NCBI GenBank assembly: GCA_027048265.1
Contig: JALTXS010000138.1
Span: 1-41,035 of the forward strand
Reading direction: 5' to 3'
Length of the DNA stretch: 41,035 bases
Source of the DNA: Desulfurococcales archaeon
GTDB taxonomy: Archaea; Thermoproteota; Thermoprotei_A; Sulfolobales; Fervidicoccaceae
In this document: one piece after another, positions 16,731 to 24,665 of the stretch
Numbering within the stretch: the first letter of the stretch is position 1
How the letters are laid out: each line of letters starts with the position of its first letter
Notes under the pieces: generated by a model
What the model saw: only the letters and a program-made list of their open reading frames with translations
What the model was told of the DNA's origin: nothing
Database searches by the model: none
Position numbers and translations under genes: made by a program

Positions 16731-17858
16731 GTGGTGCATGTGATGGCCAGCAACCTAGAGGTACTAACAGCGATTCTAGCATATTGGCTCGTGGTCCTCA
16801 TAATAGCCCGGCTATTGTCCCTGAAGGTTAGAAACCTTACCATTACCCCCATTATGGTAATGTACAAGAAGCCAGCCAGCTTCGGGATTTTCGAGAAGCT
16901 CGAAGGAAACAGGCTGTTCTCAGCTGTTCTCTGGGCCGGTGTGCTGCTAACCCTAGTCTCAATGGTTGCATTCTACCTCTTCGTTGGACAGATTGCCCTG
17001 CTAAGAATCTCCGGGGAAGCCCAAGAGGGGGTGGGGCTCGTCCCAGTAATACCTGGTGTAACGATAAAGGGAGTGGCCATCATATACATCCTGCTCAACC
17101 TAGGCATAGCCGTAGTCGTGCACGAGCTCTCCCATGCCGCAGCGTCTAAGGCGCTTAGGGTACCCGTCAAGTCAACGGGCCTCCTCCTCGCAGTTGTCCT
17201 CCCCGCGGCCTTCGTTGAACCAGATGAGGAGGCTTTCCGGAGGGCGAGGCTGAGGGACCGCATCCGGATTGTAGCGGCGGGGCCAGCCTCCAACCTCATA
17301 CTGGGCCTCCTCCTTCTGGGACTCTTCGCAGCCGTTTTCCAGGGTGGGGCGGGTGTCGAGATAATAGGTGTAGAGCCAGGGAGCCCCGCTGATGAGGCAG
17401 GTCTGGCTCCTGGGTTCGTGATAACCAAGGTAAATGGGGTGGAGGTCAGGAGCATTGCCGACCTACAGAAGGCCTTGGCGCCTCTTGCTGAGAGGGATGC
17501 TGAGATCCTGGTGGAGGGATATTGGAAGGATACTGGTATGCGTGATAAGATAGTCGTCTACAAGCCCGCTGAGAGAAGGCTTATAGGGATAACTATAAGG
17601 CAGGCAAACCCCCTGACCTGGATGCCTGATTCTATCTACTTCACCCTCGCGGCACTCGTCAGCTACGGTTATATCATAAACCTGAGCCTAGCCGTCATCA
17701 ATGCTGCCCCCCTATTCATAACCGATGGAGGGCGTATAATAGGGGATGTCCTTACGAGCAAGCTGGGCGACTTGAGGGGGAGGACCCTGTCCTTCTTCCT
17801 ACAAATACTAACACTACTCATACTGCTCTCGTCAATAACCTTCAGCCAGATAGGGTGA
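16731..17858 (+). CDS. Site-2-type membrane zinc metalloprotease with PDZ domain (M50)
   Basis: This 375-residue polytopic protease cleaves substrates inside or near the membrane. The zinc motif is HELSH (131-135) within AVVVHELSHAAASKAL. A PDZ domain follows (about 205-290: GVEIIGVEPGSPADEAGLAPGFVITKVNGVEV). The third catalytic motif is INAAPLFITDGGRI near the C-terminus, with its Asp as zinc ligand (canonical NPxPxxxDG is replaced by NAAPLFITDGG). At least six membrane helices are visible. The order (HExxH, PDZ, DG motif) matches archaeal S2P homologues. Start options are GTG 16731 and ATG 16743; no strong ribosome-binding site is visible, and CTTAATTA near 16683 may be the TATA box. Confidence 0.92.
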   Translation: MVHVMASNLEVLTAILAYWLVVLIIARLLSLKVRNLTITPIMVMYKKPASFGIFEKLEGNRLFSAVLWAGVLLTLVSMVAFYLFVGQIALLRISGEAQEGVGLVPVIPGVTIKGVAIIYILLNLGIAVVVHELSHAAASKALRVPVKSTGLLLAVVLPAAFVEPDEEAFRRARLRDRIRIVAAGPASNLILGLLLLGLFAAVFQGGAGVEIIGVEPGSPADEAGLAPGFVITKVNGVEVRSIADLQKALAPLAERDAEILVEGYWKDTGMRDKIVVYKPAERRLIGITIRQANPLTWMPDSIYFTLAALVSYGYIINLSLAVINAAPLFITDGGRIIGDVLTSKLGDLRGRTLSFFLQILTLLILLSSITFSQIG

Positions 17859-17879
17859 TGACAAGCAAACCGTCTGACC

Positions 17880-17903
17880 CCCTCCCACAATCTCCAGGGA
17901 GGG
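17880..17903. other. Perfect 7-bp hairpin between convergent genes
   Basis: CCCTCCC (17880-17886) pairs with GGGAGGG (17897-17903) across a 10-nt loop. It lies between the convergent site-2 protease and reductase genes. It may be a shared 3' structure; no oligo-T tract follows closely on either strand. Confidence 0.35.
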
Positions 17904-17945
17904 CGGGATGCTGTGGAGCTCTCTCACTGACTTCTTATAGAGATG

Positions 17946-19010
17946 TTATCTCTGTAGAACACTTGTAAATATGCTGAGGAGAGCCTTGGAGTAGGGGCCC
18001 GCATTGAGAAGCATGGCCCGCAGAGTCTCCCGGGTGAACTTGCCTAGGGCGAAGTCTAGCACCCATTCCCCCTTCATGGTCTTTAGGACCTGGGCCCTTT
18101 GCTCGGGCTTGACTTTCCTGAGTATCTCTAATAGTATCTTGTGGACTTTCATGGAGAAGAACAGGCCCATACGCTCGACCTCTTCCACATAACTGGTGCC
18201 CCTCTGCAGGGCGTTGGCCAGGGCCCTGCTGGTCATGATGGAGGGCCTGATACCCTCTCCTGTTAGTGGGAACACGGCTCCCGCCGCCTCTCCGACCACA
18301 TAGGTGTTGGGCTCTGGGTTGAGGAGCTCTCTCTTCAGACCACTCGCTATTATTGATGCGCCTTTCTCGTTTATCTTCTCACCAGCCGAGAGGATGGGAT
18401 GCCTCTTGATGAACGTGCTGAGGAGCCCCCGTAGTTCCGAGAAAGTCTTGAAACCACCTACCCCCACGTCAACCCTCTCGCGACTGTGGGGGAATACCCA
18501 GTAGTAGCCGACAAGGTTTTTGTCAAACCAGAACTCAATAGTATCATCATCTTTCCACGAGGCTACCTTAATCCACGACTGCACCGCGTTTATGCGCTCC
18601 CTAGGGGCTCTCGGGTAACTGTGGCCCACCGCTATTACACGGATGGACCCCTGGGGGGCGTTGAACTCGGGGGTCCTCCTCCTGTACTCGACCGGGACCC
18701 CGCTCAGGAGGTGGGATAGCCACTTGGGCTTGTCCACTACATAGCCCCAGGCACCATTCACGTCGAACTCGTACAAGAGAAGCCCGTCTAGATAGACCCT
18801 CACCCTCCTTATGGTCGTGAGGACCGCGCTGGGGGGTACAGGTACGAGCTCTTCAACCTCCTTGGGCACGGCCCAGCCGCAGGGCTTCATACCCGGTCTC
18901 TGGAGAGTCTCGTAGACCCTTACCCGCCAGTTAGTCTCGCTCTTCAACATGTATGCCAGGGAAGCCCCAGCAGGGCCTGCGCCGAATATCCTTATATCCT
19001 TCTGGGCCAC
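17946..19010 (-). CDS. Geranylgeranyl reductase family FAD-dependent oxidoreductase
   Basis: This 354-residue flavoprotein has the N-terminal FAD-binding fold IRIFGAGPAGASLAYML (6-22) and the family's CGW motif in GMKPCGWAVPKEV. A second FAD block, YVVGEAAGAVFPLTGEGIRPSIMTSRALA, lies near residue 240. Archaeal homologues hydrogenate the geranylgeranyl chains of membrane ether lipids. The upstream gene on the same strand is the polyprenyl diphosphate synthase that makes these chains, which supports a lipid role. The GTG at 19010 follows GGAGGGTGA. The sequence is shorter than some GGRs (about 400 residues), so reduction of another isoprenoid or quinone-linked substrate cannot be excluded. Confidence 0.85.
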   Translation of the reverse strand: MAQKDIRIFGAGPAGASLAYMLKSETNWRVRVYETLQRPGMKPCGWAVPKEVEELVPVPPSAVLTTIRRVRVYLDGLLLYEFDVNGAWGYVVDKPKWLSHLLSGVPVEYRRRTPEFNAPQGSIRVIAVGHSYPRAPRERINAVQSWIKVASWKDDDTIEFWFDKNLVGYYWVFPHSRERVDVGVGGFKTFSELRGLLSTFIKRHPILSAGEKINEKGASIIASGLKRELLNPEPNTYVVGEAAGAVFPLTGEGIRPSIMTSRALANALQRGTSYVEEVERMGLFFSMKVHKILLEILRKVKPEQRAQVLKTMKGEWVLDFALGKFTRETLRAMLLNAGPYSKALLSIFTSVLQR

Positions 19011-19131
19011 TGGGTCACCCTCCAGCCCCGGTCAAAGGGGCTTTTCCACGGGTTTGTTCATCCTGTGTTTAGTAGTGTTTTGAAAAGATGGGTCTTTTTT
19101 GGATAGTATGTACGTGGGGGAGAGGTGCTCC

Positions 19132-20067
19132 CTATATACTTATTGCCATTACCTCGAGCTGGGCGTCAGCCTCCCTCAGCATGCGTCTTGCCATATACCT
19201 AGGAAGCGCGTGCAACCAAGTTGACAGGCCCGGCTCATGTATGGAGAGGGCCTTTTCCTCTGCCTTTGAGAGAAGGTCCCGGAGCCTCCTAACGGCCTCC
19301 TCGACCACCTCGGTGACCTTAAAGGGGGTCCTTGACTCTGGGTCGAAGCCCAGCCACCTCACGAACCTTTTGAGAGCCTCCACCTCCCTCACCCCCTTCT
19401 TGTCCCTGTTCAGGAAGTCGGCGATGTCATCTGATACCTGGTATGCCATGCCAAGGTAGCGTCCATAATCCTTCAGGACAGGTAGCAGCTCCCCCCTCCC
19501 TGCAGATAGGGCTCCCAGGACGAGGCTCAGCTGGAAGAGGCTTGACGTCTTTAGCTTAACGATGTCCTCGTAGAGGGCCTGCTCGTGGAAGACCTCTAGG
19601 ATTTCGCCCCGCGTTATCTTAAGCCATGTGTCTATGACCTCGACCACGGCCGTTCTGCCCAGAGGCTCGACGAGCATCTGCGCGTATGGTATTAGAAGGT
19701 TGCTGACGAGGACGGTCTTGGATACCCCGTGTGCCACCCATGTCGATGGCATGCCCCTTCTCTGCGTGTCCAGGTCTATTATGTCGTCGACCGCCAGGCT
19801 ACTGGCATGGACAAGCTCAATCGCCACGGCGCTGGGCACGGCCTGGCTTAAGTCTCCGCCGAGTGCCTCATTGGTAAGAAGGACGAGAAGAGGCCTCAGC
19901 CTCTTTCCCCCCCGGACCATGTACGTGGATATGCCTAGTATTGTGGCCTCGAGGTTGTCTCCCAGGAACTTGTCTATCTGCTCGTCTATAAGCGGCTTCC
20001 TAGCCGCAAAGTACCTTTCAATATCGACATCGCTCTTAGCAGTACCGTTTATGCCCAAAAGCTCCAC
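19132..20067 (-). CDS. Polyprenyl (geranylgeranyl or farnesylgeranyl) diphosphate synthase
   Basis: This 311-residue trans-prenyltransferase elongates allylic diphosphates with isopentenyl diphosphate. GGKRLRPLL (53-61) is region I. The first Asp-rich motif is DDIID (94-98) followed by TQRRG, and the second is DDIADF. The residues at -5 and -6 from the first Asp are Ser89 and Ala88, small side chains where C20 synthases often have a bulky aromatic, so a C25 product is possible. The product feeds archaeal ether lipids, and a geranylgeranyl reductase gene follows 121 nt downstream. The GTG at 20067 follows GGTGGAGC-type sequence only weakly; the TATA element lies in the shared AT-rich region at 20105-20120. 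Confidence 0.9.
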   Translation of the reverse strand: MELLGINGTAKSDVDIERYFAARKPLIDEQIDKFLGDNLEATILGISTYMVRGGKRLRPLLVLLTNEALGGDLSQAVPSAVAIELVHASSLAVDDIIDLDTQRRGMPSTWVAHGVSKTVLVSNLLIPYAQMLVEPLGRTAVVEVIDTWLKITRGEILEVFHEQALYEDIVKLKTSSLFQLSLVLGALSAGRGELLPVLKDYGRYLGMAYQVSDDIADFLNRDKKGVREVEALKRFVRWLGFDPESRTPFKVTEVVEEAVRRLRDLLSKAEEKALSIHEPGLSTWLHALPRYMARRMLREADAQLEVMAISI

Positions 20068-20104
20068 CGTTGCGGTTTGTATCGGGTAATCTCTTTGACT
20101 GGAA

Positions 20105-20120
20105 AGCTATTATTATTATG
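20105..20120. promoter_or_regulatory. Bidirectional AT-rich promoter core
   Basis: AGCTATTATTATTATG is the only AT-rich block between the divergent prenyl synthase (-) and metallopeptidase (+) genes. It can serve as a TATA box in both directions, placing the plus-strand start near 20140 and the minus-strand start near 20085. Confidence 0.4.
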
Positions 20121-20158
20121 CCTATGAATCGTTCCTCAGAACACAGGGGTGAGCCGTC

Positions 20159-20581
20159 TTAGCAAGCATAAGGTACAAACGCTGTCCCGGAGCCGAGGAC
20201 GCCCTAGCCCCCATTATTAGTGCTATTGGTACGGTATACATTGACCCAAGCAGGGTGAGAATAGTCGCGAGCCAAGGGGCGAGGACAAGGGCATACGCAC
20301 GCGTGTACGGGCTCCCGAAGGCCATACAGGAGGCCCATAGCCTGCCCCCGCTCTATACTATAGAGCTAATATGCGACAATCTGAGGAACGCGCCTTGTAG
20401 CGAGATAGCCAAGGTCATGGTACACGAGCTGCTCCACATACCCCAGACCTTCTCGGGCGGCCTTCGCCCCCATGGGCCCCTTGTTAACAACCGAAGGGCA
20501 AGGTCCCTAGCCCGGCGCATCCCGGAGAGCGTGGCAGAGTCGTTATGCGACTCTGTTGAGAAATGCTGTGGTAGTCTCTAG
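20159..20581 (+). CDS. Putative archaeal metallopeptidase (HExxH), start codon abnormal
   Basis: The frame encodes a small putative metallopeptidase: VMVHELLHIPQTFSGGLRPHG holds HExxH plus a distal His, and IDPSRVRIVASQGARTRAYARVYGLPKAIQEA precedes it as in archaeal homologues. The family sequence begins near IRYKRC (20168), but between the stop at 20150-20152 and that point there is no ATG, GTG or TTG. The first normal start in frame is GTG at 20255, which would delete about 30 conserved residues. GGGGTGAG (20146-20153) lies 6 nt before a TTA at 20159, exactly where a TTG would be expected. Either the start codon is degenerate, a frameshift or sequence error exists, or a rare start is used. 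The stop shares CTAG with the convergent HAD gene. Confidence 0.72.
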   Translation, partial: LASIRYKRCPGAEDALAPIISAIGTVYIDPSRVRIVASQGARTRAYARVYGLPKAIQEAHSLPPLYTIELICDNLRNAPCSEIAKVMVHELLHIPQTFSGGLRPHGPLVNNRRARSLARRIPESVAESLCDSVEKCCGSL

Positions 20582-21261
20582 CCCCGCTCTCCGAGCAAAC
20601 TCGTCACGGTCTCCTCTATTCTCTCTGCCTCGCCCCTGCGGAAGAGCCCTTTTGTCTTGACCGAAGGTATCCCTAGGCTACTGTATAATTGGACATCATA
20701 GTCTGCGTCTCCCACGTAAACCATCCTATTTCTGGGCACAGGGAAGGTTTTCGCAAGGCTCTCCAGGTGGGGTTTCCCTTTCTTGTGTTCGCGTCCGTCG
20801 TAGCATAGTATCAGGTTAAAGTGCTCAATCCCCCGGATAACAGAGACCACCTCGCATTCGTTGTTAGTAGAAATAACTGTGGCAATCCCCCTTGAGCGCA
20901 TCTTGTCAGAGAACCTTGCGACCGACACTGGCATACTAGCGTTCCGCATAAGCCGTTTCTTCGTCTCGACGAACTCCCTGTAAGCCCGTTCAATTGACTT
21001 GCCCTCGAGACCCATAGCCGCTAATTGGTCTCTGAAAGACATGCCAAGCAGTTCCCTGTACTTCCTAGCCGCAACTCTTCTATCCATTCCCGTATAGCGT
21101 GACACTATGTCGGCAACAAGGCCCAGGTATAGCCCCAGCGTGTCTATCAACGTGTCATCAAGATCAAGCAGAACAGCTCCCCTTGGGTTGGATGGCTCGT
21201 TGGCGCATATAATCATTTTTCCCTCTATAAGCCTGCAGCCCTCTCCGCCCAACCGGCTCAC
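20578..21261 (-). CDS. HAD-superfamily phosphatase (phosphoglycolate-phosphatase-like)
   Basis: This 227-residue hydrolase has motif I AVLLDLDDTLIDT (nucleophile Asp near residue 33), an alpha-helical C1 cap (about 45-110), motif II VISTNNE, the motif III Lys in REHKKGKPH and motif IV VYVGDADYDVQ. Members hydrolyse small phosphometabolites such as phosphoglycolate or nucleotides; the substrate is not predictable. GATATAAAAT (21282-21292) lies about 25 nt before the GTG at 21261, so a leaderless mRNA beginning at this GTG is likely, although an ATG at residue 16 is an alternative. Its stop overlaps the stop of the convergent metallopeptidase gene. Confidence 0.9.
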   Translation of the reverse strand: MSRLGGEGCRLIEGKMIICANEPSNPRGAVLLDLDDTLIDTLGLYLGLVADIVSRYTGMDRRVAARKYRELLGMSFRDQLAAMGLEGKSIERAYREFVETKKRLMRNASMPVSVARFSDKMRSRGIATVISTNNECEVVSVIRGIEHFNLILCYDGREHKKGKPHLESLAKTFPVPRNRMVYVGDADYDVQLYSSLGIPSVKTKGLFRRGEAERIEETVTSLLGERG

Positions 21262-21281
21262 CAGGTAGGGTCTCAGGAGTC

Positions 21282-21292
21282 ATTTTATATCA
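21282..21292 (-). promoter_or_regulatory. TATA box for leaderless HAD gene
   Basis: The minus-strand GATATAAAAT lies about 25 nt before the GTG at 21261, the spacing expected when transcription begins at the start codon itself. Confidence 0.5.
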
Positions 21293-21357
21293 AGGCCCCT
21301 AATGTGTATAGTAGTACGCTGACTCTATCCCATGAGCGCCCAACTCTTTAGGTGCAA

Positions 21358-23412
21358 ATGGATATGGCTTACCTTGACGAGGAGTCTCTGGACAGGTTCG
21401 AAGACTATAACCTTGGGAAGAGCAGGGAGAGCCCACGGCAAAGGCTGCTAGCTGTCGTCATACTATTAGTGGTGGTCCTCAGCACAGGAGCAGCCGCCTA
21501 CTACTTCTTGATAAAGCGAGGAGAACCCCAGGTTAGTCTCCACGACAAAGCTATAAGCCATACCAGTATGTCCAGCACCGTTTTCCCCAAAAACACTGCC
21601 CAGGAGACTCGGCAACAAGCTGAATCCCAGAGAAGGGAGACCGTCAAGAGCACCCTCAGCCCTCTTAACAGCCAGGACACTGTCAGGGGGGAGGACAGCC
21701 AGCTTTTGAGGCCCTCCTCATCAACAGGTAGTGAGGAACCAGGAATGGAAACAGGGGAGAACAATGTCATTGTTGAGATAATGTCAACAGTCACATACAC
21801 AAGCCCCAGTAAAGTTGCTAGAGAGACTTTTAGCAGTACTGAAAGCGGCACCATTATAGAAACGGGGACCACCATGGAACCGGATGCCAACAAAACCGCC
21901 AGTCCATCGATAGAAACCGATATAGAACTGGACGCACAAAGCCGGACAACCACTAGTGCCCCTGCACTTCAAGAGACCACGATTACCCAGGAAACTGGTG
22001 AAAATACAGCAAATACCACCACAGTAAGGAATGGTGAAGAGGATTATCTTGAGAAACAATCCTACATGTTACCAAAGACCCCCCTAAGCCAGCCTCTTGT
22101 GCTCGAGGTCAACCCTTACGAGGCCTGTGAGAATATAGTGTCAACGACACTGGATGAGAATAGCATAATGTGCGCTATACACCAGTCCAGCAGACTAGAA
22201 GGCCTGGGGAAGAGCCTCAGAGGAGAAACACCCTTAGAGACAATGACCAACATTGCAAAATGGATCTATGAGAACATAGCTTACGACGCAGGCGAGAGAG
22301 GCCTAGAGCAGTACGTGTACATGCCTGAGGAAACCCTCGCACTCAAGAGGGGTGACTCTGAGGACTGGAGTCTACTCGGAATGGCCCTCTTGGAGGCAAG
22401 CGGTGAAATTGAGAGACCCCTGTTCGCGGAGATAGTGCTCAGCGACGGCAGTGTACATTATACCGCAGGTGCCCTCATAAACGGGAGCGTGCTGCTCATA
22501 GAACCGGCGCCAGACCCCTACCCTCAGGAACTGACCACGGACTATTATGGACACTGGAGATACTCGGGCTACGAGATACAGCGGGCTACACTATACGTCT
22601 ATGGAGGAAGCACTAAACTCCTCGTGTACAAGGTGGACGGACCCTGGAACGCGACCGTCCCCTACTGGCCTAGCCCCAAGGAACTCGACAAGGCCCTAGT
22701 GGAGGTTGGTAAGTGGCTATTGCTTATGGGCTTCTACGCGGACTGCCCCAACTATGCCGAGACGGTCGTGGAGGACATGTTGTCACATCTCCCCCATGAA
22801 GAGCCCGTGCTCCTCCTACCCTACACCATGCTAGTTATACCCATTGACTGGTTCACACCAAAGGATGCAGAATGGGTGGCTGACAGGATTTTGAAAGCCA
22901 TCACGGCACCGGAGAAGCGCCTATATGATAGGATATCGCTCATAGCCCCTAACAGCCTCTACTGTGTAAAGGCCGTAGGCGAGTTGGAGGATGTCGTTTC
23001 CAACAGGACGGTTTACAGACCCAACATGATGACACAGGTTGTGGAGAGAAGCGGTCCCTCCCTTGTCCTCTACTTTGTGTCTACGAACAGGGTTAGCCTC
23101 AATGTAACGGCGGCGGTCGAGAACAGCACTCTGGCCATAACGCTTGAGGGTAAATACGGTCCGGGTACTGTCAAAATCCTGGTAGTTAAGGGAAAGGAAA
23201 GCGTACTCGCTCTCACGCCACCCGGATGGGTATACTCTGGTATAGAAAACGTTCACTCCAAGGAATGGGGTTTCAATGGAACTCATACCGTTATAAAGTT
23301 TGACTATGGAGAGATATCCGATAAACTTGAGGAGGCTAGTATGTATGGGCTAAGGGTAGAGGTGGGGGACCTCATTGTTTATCTTGGCTATCTCCCCGTG
23401 CCCCCCGGCTAG
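21358..23412 (+). CDS. Membrane-anchored transglutaminase-fold protein lacking catalytic Cys
   Basis: The protein (684 residues from the ATG at 21358) has a cytoplasmic Arg/Lys-containing N-terminus, one membrane helix (LLAVVILLVVVLSTGAAAYYFLI, about 30-52), a Ser/Thr/Glu-rich stalk of roughly 170 residues, and a folded extracellular part. The core resembles a transglutaminase-like peptidase: METMTNIAKWIYENIAYD, then LKRGDSEDWSLLGMALLEASG, then SVHYTAGALINGSVLLIEPAPDP. The usual catalytic Cys of GDCED is Ser (codon 22357-22359, Ser334), while the His (about 367) and acidic residue remain. A C-terminal beta-rich region follows. It may be a non-catalytic binding domain. The GTG at 21352 overlaps the AGGTG site, so ATG 21358 or 21364 is preferred. 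Confidence 0.8.
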   Translation: MDMAYLDEESLDRFEDYNLGKSRESPRQRLLAVVILLVVVLSTGAAAYYFLIKRGEPQVSLHDKAISHTSMSSTVFPKNTAQETRQQAESQRRETVKSTLSPLNSQDTVRGEDSQLLRPSSSTGSEEPGMETGENNVIVEIMSTVTYTSPSKVARETFSSTESGTIIETGTTMEPDANKTASPSIETDIELDAQSRTTTSAPALQETTITQETGENTANTTTVRNGEEDYLEKQSYMLPKTPLSQPLVLEVNPYEACENIVSTTLDENSIMCAIHQSSRLEGLGKSLRGETPLETMTNIAKWIYENIAYDAGERGLEQYVYMPEETLALKRGDSEDWSLLGMALLEASGEIERPLFAEIVLSDGSVHYTAGALINGSVLLIEPAPDPYPQELTTDYYGHWRYSGYEIQRATLYVYGGSTKLLVYKVDGPWNATVPYWPSPKELDKALVEVGKWLLLMGFYADCPNYAETVVEDMLSHLPHEEPVLLLPYTMLVIPIDWFTPKDAEWVADRILKAITAPEKRLYDRISLIAPNSLYCVKAVGELEDVVSNRTVYRPNMMTQVVERSGPSLVLYFVSTNRVSLNVTAAVENSTLAITLEGKYGPGTVKILVVKGKESVLALTPPGWVYSGIENVHSKEWGFNGTHTVIKFDYGEISDKLEEASMYGLRVEVGDLIVYLGYLPVPPG

Positions 23413-24562
23413 GACCTCCGATGATTGCCTTTCCCTCCCTTCTGGGGGACCTCATTTCTCTGAGGTTCTGGAAGTACTTCTGCATGGGAGTCCTGGTGCC
23501 GCAGTCGGCCACGCATAGGTTCAGGGTCCTCATCTTGTCACAGTTGTAGGGGAGATACTTCTTGCCACTTCCCCGTGCGCCCATTAGGTGCTGCACTTGG
23601 TAGCGGGTCTTCTTCTCATTGAAGTCAGGGACGTTTCTGAACACATCTACAACCTCGTCCTCGCCCGCTCCGAGGCTTATCATGAATGTAGCTATAGCGA
23701 ACCGCTGGTGGTGGCTAAGGTTGGCGCCTCTTCTCGCCTCTTCCAGTATTCTGGCCATGCATGGGGGGAAGGCCTCCAGGACTAGGGGTCCCTTGTACTC
23801 CGACCGTGCTCCCCCCATAAAAGGCCTGGGTGGGGGGGCCTCTTTTTCCAGGACCTCTGAAACCCTGTTCTTAACTAGATCAAGAGGGTGAGGGAGCTGT
23901 CCAGACTGGATAAGGGAGCTGCTATACCTGTCTATTAGCTCCTCTATCCTTTTGGAGATTGCCTCCTCAACCAGCCTGGCGAGCTGATCCCTGTCCACGA
24001 ACACTCTAGAGGCTATTAGGAGCTGGTTGGTGATCTTCCAACGCGGGTCGCCTGAGAGCCTCCTTGTCCACCTGGCATAGTCGATGTAATGCAGGCTGAA
24101 GTTGTACTCGGCGCTTATAAGGCGCCCCCTGTAGCTGCGGTAGGGTATCCTGAGGGGGTTGCGGTCGTGTACCTCGACGTCTATGCCCATTAAGCGTGCT
24201 ACCAGGGCTAGTTCCCGGTCTCCCAGTTTGGAGAGTTTCTCGCCAGAGGATTTGGCGACTACTAGGGCGAACCTCTTAGAATACCACTGGGGGAGGGCCG
24301 CTAGGACAAGGAGGGCCGCATGAAATGATACTATTATCCTGCTGACATCCGTCTTCTCCACCAGCTTCGGGGGAGGGTATCTTTCATTTACCACCGCATG
24401 TATCACTATGTCCTCAACATGTTCATCAACCCCTAGTATGTCAACCGCCTTCCACAGGGGCATTCTCAGGGCTAGTCTACCAGTCTTGACAAGGTAGGAT
24501 ATGGGGTCGCTTACAAGGTAAGGATAGTCTTGAACCCTCAGTGCCTCGATTGCTTTGCTCAT
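23372..24562 (-). CDS. priL: DNA primase large subunit PriL
   Basis: This 396-residue protein is the Fe-S subunit of archaeal/eukaryotic primase, which with PriS lays down replication primers. The C-terminal domain holds the [4Fe-4S] cysteines in FPPCMARIL, YLPYNCDKM, LNLCVAD and ADC, and the helix-rich signature LSHHQRFAIATFMISLGA and YQVQHLMGARG. The N-terminal region contains the alpha-helical PriL fold (YPYLVSDPISYLVKTGRLAL). Its last 41 nt overlap antisense with the end of the transglutaminase-fold gene. The Lys/Arg-rich tail after the cluster (SPRREGKAIIGGPSRGARG) is probably disordered. PriS is not in the window. Confidence 0.95.
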   Translation of the reverse strand: MSKAIEALRVQDYPYLVSDPISYLVKTGRLALRMPLWKAVDILGVDEHVEDIVIHAVVNERYPPPKLVEKTDVSRIIVSFHAALLVLAALPQWYSKRFALVVAKSSGEKLSKLGDRELALVARLMGIDVEVHDRNPLRIPYRSYRGRLISAEYNFSLHYIDYARWTRRLSGDPRWKITNQLLIASRVFVDRDQLARLVEEAISKRIEELIDRYSSSLIQSGQLPHPLDLVKNRVSEVLEKEAPPPRPFMGGARSEYKGPLVLEAFPPCMARILEEARRGANLSHHQRFAIATFMISLGAGEDEVVDVFRNVPDFNEKKTRYQVQHLMGARGSGKKYLPYNCDKMRTLNLCVADCGTRTPMQKYFQNLREMRSPRREGKAIIGGPSRGARGDSQDKQ

Positions 24563-24665
24563 TCTCTCGTCATCCGGCTTCCTGCTCCTTGCTAAATGTG
24601 TTGGTCCATAGTTTAATATTTACCCCATTAAAACCGGGGAAACAAAACGGTTTCAATCCATAGAT

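Noticed and set aside
17853-17935. Possible box C/D RNA (GTGATGA, a 12-nt spacer, CTGA)
   Set aside because: No C' box follows CTGA, and the region is better explained by the end of the protease gene and a 7-bp hairpin.
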